Assembly (NCBI GenBank): GCA_024691045.1
Contig: JAILOC010000134.1
Span: forward strand, 1-10,062
Reading direction: 5' to 3'
DNA length: 10,062 nucleotides
DNA from: Lachnospiraceae bacterium
GTDB taxonomy: Bacteria > Bacillota_A > Clostridia > Lachnospirales > Lachnospiraceae
How positions within the stretch are numbered: the stretch's first letter is position 1; each line of letters opens with the position of its first letter. Positions 7,499 through 10,062 of this stretch are shown here, one piece after another. The notes under the pieces are model-generated. The model was not told where the DNA came from. It saw only the letters and a list, made by a program, of their open reading frames with translations, and did no database searches. The position numbers were made by a program, and so were the translations under genes.

Positions 7499-8782
7499 AT
7501 GAATATTTACATATCCGGAATATCTGGAACGGGCCTGGGACCTCTTGCACTCATGGCGCTCGATGCGGGTATTCATGTGACCGGATCGGACAGAGCCGAG
7601 GGCGCGATAACCGGAGAACTCCGCAGAAACGGGATAGATTTTTATATCGGAGATCAGGACGGAAAGTACCTTCAGAAGAAGTTCGACGAGGAGGGTATAG
7701 ACTGGTTTGTCTACACCTCAGCGCTTCCTGAGGATCATCCGGAACTGAAGCTGGCAGGCCGGCTGGGTATTAAATGTTCCAAGCGCGATGAACTCACGGC
7801 TTATCTGGTTGATAAACTGGGACTTGAGATGATCGCGGTCGCGGGCACACACGGCAAGACCACCACGGTCAGTATGCTCACATGGGCGGCGCTCAGACTG
7901 GGACTTCCCGCAGCATACCTTGTCGGAACCACGATCAATTTTGCGCCTTCGGGTTCATATAAAAGGGGCGACAGATTCTTCCTTTACGAAGCGGATGAAT
8001 ATGACAGGAATTTCCTGAATTATCATCCCGCCTTGAGTGTGATCACTTTTGTTTCTTACGATCATCAGGATATCTATCCCACGGAAGAGGATTACAGAGC
8101 GGCTTTTGAGCAGTTTGAAGCCCAGAGCGGCCGGGTGATATTTGCAGAGCCCGGTGCAGCTCCGCGCGATATGTCCTTCCTTGATGGGAAAGAAACCGAG
8201 ATCATTGAAGATATAGATCCCCGTTTTACACTTTCAGGTAAAGTCAAAAGGCGTGATGCAACGGCGGCGCTGCATGCACTTAAGAAGATATGTGACGCAC
8301 CCGATGAAGAGCTTATAGATATTCTGAATGCTTTTCCGGGAGTGGGACGTCGATTTGAAAAACTGACCGACGGAATATATACGGACTATGCGCATCATCC
8401 GGAAGAGATCGAGGCAACTGTGGAGATCGCTTCCGAGGAAGCTTCGGCTCTGGATAAAAAGGGCGTTGCGGTGATCTACCAGCCTCATCAGAATGCCAGA
8501 CAGCATAAGGTGAAGGCCGGATATAAGAATGCTTTTCTGAAGGCGGATAAGATATACTGGCTTCCCACCTATCTGGTCCGTGAGGATCCCGGTCTGTCCG
8601 TTCTTTCACCTGAAGAACTGATATCCCAGCTTTCGAACAGCGATATAGCCGAAGCAGCCGGAATGGATGACAGGCTCATAGATGAGATCGGGAAGTGTCT
8701 GAAGGAAGATCTCCTGGTAGTGCTTATGAGCGCGGGTCCTGCGGACAAGTGGCTCAGAGACGTGGTTAAAGATTTTTTCTGA
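7499..8782 (+). CDS. MurC/Mpl-like Mur ligase
   Basis: ATP-dependent amide ligase of the Mur family acting on a UDP-MurNAc-type precursor in peptidoglycan synthesis or recycling. Domain order in 427 residues: N-terminal Rossmann-like domain beginning ISGISGTGLGPLA (5-17) with GSDR (29-32); central ATPase domain with P-loop GTHGKTTT (116-123), EADEYDRNFL (164-173) and DHQDIYP (188-194); C-terminal domain with FPGVGRRFE (279-287), DYAHHPEE (296-303) and YQPHQNAR (327-334). These are MurC/Mpl hallmarks. The G-x-HN-xx-N motif expected near 247-257 is replaced by GKVKRRDATAAL. The protein is somewhat shorter than typical MurC (about 455). AAGGAG at 7486-7491 sits 7 bases before the ATG. I cannot decide between MurC, the tripeptide ligase Mpl and a divergent paralogue, so no symbol is given. 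Confidence 0.85.
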   Translation: MNIYISGISGTGLGPLALMALDAGIHVTGSDRAEGAITGELRRNGIDFYIGDQDGKYLQKKFDEEGIDWFVYTSALPEDHPELKLAGRLGIKCSKRDELTAYLVDKLGLEMIAVAGTHGKTTTVSMLTWAALRLGLPAAYLVGTTINFAPSGSYKRGDRFFLYEADEYDRNFLNYHPALSVITFVSYDHQDIYPTEEDYRAAFEQFEAQSGRVIFAEPGAAPRDMSFLDGKETEIIEDIDPRFTLSGKVKRRDATAALHALKKICDAPDEELIDILNAFPGVGRRFEKLTDGIYTDYAHHPEEIEATVEIASEEASALDKKGVAVIYQPHQNARQHKVKAGYKNAFLKADKIYWLPTYLVREDPGLSVLSPEELISQLSNSDIAEAAGMDDRLIDEIGKCLKEDLLVVLMSAGPADKWLRDVVKDFF

Positions 8783-8850
8783 AAACTAAATCCACTTTTA
8801 TGAAAAAATAAACAAGAGGAAGATATGTTGATAACTGAAATTGCCGGAGA

Positions 8851-9022
8851 TGTGAATAAAATGCGGTATCTGCTTCAGATCAAATAGTTTTCCACCATAT
8901 CCACGGATATTCAATTCAGGCAAAATGAAGATACCGTGGATTATTTAATTATCCTGTGGATAAAAAAATATCGGATTTATGCACATCTAACATGTGTTAT
9001 CCACAAATGCACTTTATCCACT
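8851..9022. promoter_or_regulatory. DnaA-box cluster upstream of the DnaD-domain gene
   Basis: Four perfect TTATNCACA boxes are present: TGTGAATAA at 8851-8859 (minus), TGTGGATAA at 8955-8963 (minus), TTATGCACA at 8977-8985 (plus) and TTATCCACA at 8997-9005 (plus). TTATCCACT at 9014-9022 (plus) has one mismatch. Two-mismatch sites occur at 8888-8896, 8897-8905 and 8935-8943. The last four of the five main boxes are spaced 17-22 bp centre to centre, close to two helical turns. A/T-rich stretches lie at 8941-8953, 8963-8970 and 9021-9029. The region lies in the 376 bases without a supported gene between the Mur ligase (ends 8782) and the DnaD-domain gene (9159). It is probably a DnaA-binding control or titration site, or possibly an origin. 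Confidence 0.85.
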
Positions 9023-9057
9023 TTTTTAACTGCATTTTGAGGCTGTCCCGTGGCCCC

Positions 9058-9078
9058 GGACAAATCGTCATTTTGTCC
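9058..9078. repeat. Inverted repeat between the DnaA boxes and the dnaD-type promoter
   Basis: GGACAAA (9058-9064) pairs with TTTGTCC (9072-9078) around a 7-base loop. An alternative pairing uses TGTCC at 9044-9048 with GGACA at 9058-9062, so two mutually exclusive stems are possible. There is no T-tract behind it. It could be an operator, the 3' boundary of the DnaA-box region, or the remnant of a mobile-element end; I cannot tell which. Confidence 0.35.
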
Positions 9079-9080
9079 AA

Positions 9081-9109
9081 TTTAAAACACCGGAGGTATG
9101 TGATATAAA
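9081..9109 (+). promoter_or_regulatory. Putative extended -10 promoter of the DnaD-domain gene
   Basis: TGATATAAA at 9101-9109 is an extended -10 (TGn plus TATAAA), and TTTAAA at 9081-9086 lies 17 bp upstream as a partial -35. The predicted start is near 9116, inside or just before a GC-rich hairpin. GGAGG at 9092-9096 falls between the two elements and would therefore not be in the mRNA, which explains why no usable start codon follows it. Confidence 0.45.
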
Positions 9110-9113
9110 TAGT

Positions 9114-9143
9114 ATCGCCGCTCTTTCGAAATCTCGCGGCGAT
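9114..9143 (+). other. GC-rich 5'-leader hairpin of the DnaD-domain gene
   Basis: ATCGCCGC (9114-9121) and GCGGCGAT (9136-9143) form a perfect 8-bp stem around a 14-base loop that contains the palindrome TTTCGAAA. It stands at or next to the predicted 5' end of the transcript and stops 1 base before the G-rich ribosome binding site (9145-9149). It could stabilise the mRNA or tune translation; it is not followed by T residues. Confidence 0.5.
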
Positions 9144-9158
9144 CGGGGGTCAAATCTC

Positions 9159-10062
9159 TTGGGTGCTTTAACAATCTATCAGGACAGTTATATAAATGCG
9201 ACGATCCTGTCCAACAGATTCATCGACGATTATATGACGGATGCCAACGATGCACAGCTCAAGGTATATCTGTACCTTGTGCGTATGATGGGTGCAAATC
9301 TGGAGACATCGGTAACTGATATTGCGGACAGATTCAATTATACGGAAAAGGATGTTCTCAGGGCTCTCAAATACTGGAAGAGCAAGGAGATACTCGATCT
9401 TGACATGGATGAAAACGGAACGCTTACCGGAGTTCATCTCAAGAATCTGTGCCAGCTTGAAAAGATGGGACCCACCGTGGAGTCTACTCATATCCCTCAG
9501 GCCCTCGTGATCCCCCAGACCATAGTATCTTCACTCGGAAAGCAGACCGTGTTTGAAGAAAAGGTCATTCCCGAAAAGCCGTCCTATTCAGCGGATCAGG
9601 TCAGGGCATTCAAGGCATCGCATGAACACAGCGAAAACGGCATAGATATATTCGCTCTGGCGGAAGTTTACAGAAATAAGCCGCTTTCACAGGCGGATAT
9701 AAACACGATCATCTATATCTGCGAGGAGCTCGGATTCAATGATGATATGTTCGACCAGCTCCTTCAGTACTGCACCGAAAGAAATAAGTCGGATTTCCGT
9801 TACATCGAAAAGGTTGCGATCGGCTGGAAGGAAAACGGGATCGACACTCCCGAGAAGGCTGCGAACGCTCCCGGAAAATACGACAGAAAAGTATATGAGA
9901 TCATGAGGCAGCTCGGAAAGACCGGAAACACTCCGACCAAGACCGAAGTCTCTTACATAAACAGATGGGTAGGCGAATACGGTTTTAAGGATGATATCAT
10001 TCTCGAAGCATGTGACCGAACGGTTCTCGCTACCGATAATAACCGATTCAAGTATGCGGACA
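9159..10062 (+). CDS. DnaD-domain replication protein, 3' end beyond the window
   Basis: Member of the DnaD/DnaB family of Bacillota primosome proteins, which help load the replicative helicase after DnaA acts. The 301 visible codons show an N-terminal winged-helix region (about 20-95; NRFIDDYMTDANDAQLKVYLYL), a linker, a first DnaD/DnaB2 domain (about 163-230) with the YxxxIAxxW-type motif YIEKVAIGW at 215-223, and a second DnaD-like repeat to the window edge (TEVSYINRWVGEYGF). The frame is open from 9030 but has no ATG before 9234, which lies inside the conserved N-terminus. I therefore choose TTG at 9159: it yields the family-like start of GALTIYQDSYIN and has GGGGG at 9145-9149, 9 bases upstream. 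An ATA at 9105, adding 18 residues, is the alternative. A DnaA-box cluster lies directly upstream. Confidence 0.88.
   Translation, partial: MGALTIYQDSYINATILSNRFIDDYMTDANDAQLKVYLYLVRMMGANLETSVTDIADRFNYTEKDVLRALKYWKSKEILDLDMDENGTLTGVHLKNLCQLEKMGPTVESTHIPQALVIPQTIVSSLGKQTVFEEKVIPEKPSYSADQVRAFKASHEHSENGIDIFALAEVYRNKPLSQADINTIIYICEELGFNDDMFDQLLQYCTERNKSDFRYIEKVAIGWKENGIDTPEKAANAPGKYDRKVYEIMRQLGKTGNTPTKTEVSYINRWVGEYGFKDDIILEACDRTVLATDNNRFKYAD

Noticed and set aside
8788..8796. AAATCCACT as another DnaA box
   Set aside because: Three mismatches to TTATCCACA, within chance expectation.
8825..8887. 20-codon ORF with a GAGGA site in front (begins MLITEIAGD)
   Set aside because: The ribosome binding site is good, but the ORF is tiny, has no recognisable motif, and one of the perfect DnaA boxes lies inside it. 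It could be a leader peptide, but I cannot support it as a gene.
8851..9022. Definite chromosomal replication origin
   Set aside because: The DnaA boxes are strong, but there is no dnaA or dnaN here and genes on the two sides do not diverge. It is kept as a DnaA-binding cluster only.
9092..9104. GGAGG followed by ATG as the start of the DnaD-domain gene
   Set aside because: The ATG is followed at once by TGA and is in another frame; the spacing to the ATG is only one base.

Overview
The window looks like a stretch of a mid-GC Bacillota (Firmicutes) chromosome, most likely a Clostridia member of the Lachnospiraceae type. The evidence is a DnaD-domain replication gene, a preQ1 riboswitch in front of a queT-type transporter, a CD1871A-family CXXC microprotein, AGGAG-type ribosome binding sites and the general protein style. 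The taxonomic call is inference, because no rRNA or other decisive marker is present.

Layout from left to right. Positions 1-2006 are the 3' end of an F-type ATP synthase operon: the last codons of probable atpG, then atpD and atpC, closed by a strong intrinsic terminator. Positions 2016-4580 hold a large membrane-anchored extracytoplasmic protein with a degenerate C39-like C-terminal domain. Its promoter sits so close to the ATG that the mRNA may be leaderless. A REP-like palindrome overlaps its stop codon. Positions 4628-6703 are a compact three-gene redox cassette: a membrane-anchored zinc-ribbon/TPR/thioredoxin-fold protein, a 49-residue membrane microprotein with a C-terminal CxxC, and a NapH-like polytopic protein with two ferredoxin-type 4Fe-4S sites. 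A symmetrical 12-bp terminator separates this cassette from the convergent queT gene on the minus strand, which is led by a short preQ1-I type riboswitch. A MurC/Mpl-like Mur ligase follows on the plus strand with a structured leader of about 120 nt. Positions 8783-9158 are non-coding and contain a dense cluster of DnaA boxes: four perfect TTATNCACA matches plus one near match within 172 bp. A DnaD-domain gene then starts and runs off the window.

How the parts may work together. The redox cassette reads as an electron relay: cytoplasmic reductant to the Fe-S membrane protein, to the small CxxC protein, to the extracytoplasmic thioredoxin domain. This would be an alternative to CcdA/DsbD-type thiol reduction and is inferred from gene order and motifs. 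The DnaA-box cluster beside a DnaD-type gene points to DnaA control of that gene, to a DnaA titration site, or less likely to a replication origin. Genes on both sides mostly run in the same direction, which argues against a bidirectional origin here. The redox cassette and the DnaA-box/dnaD junction are the two places most worth following up.
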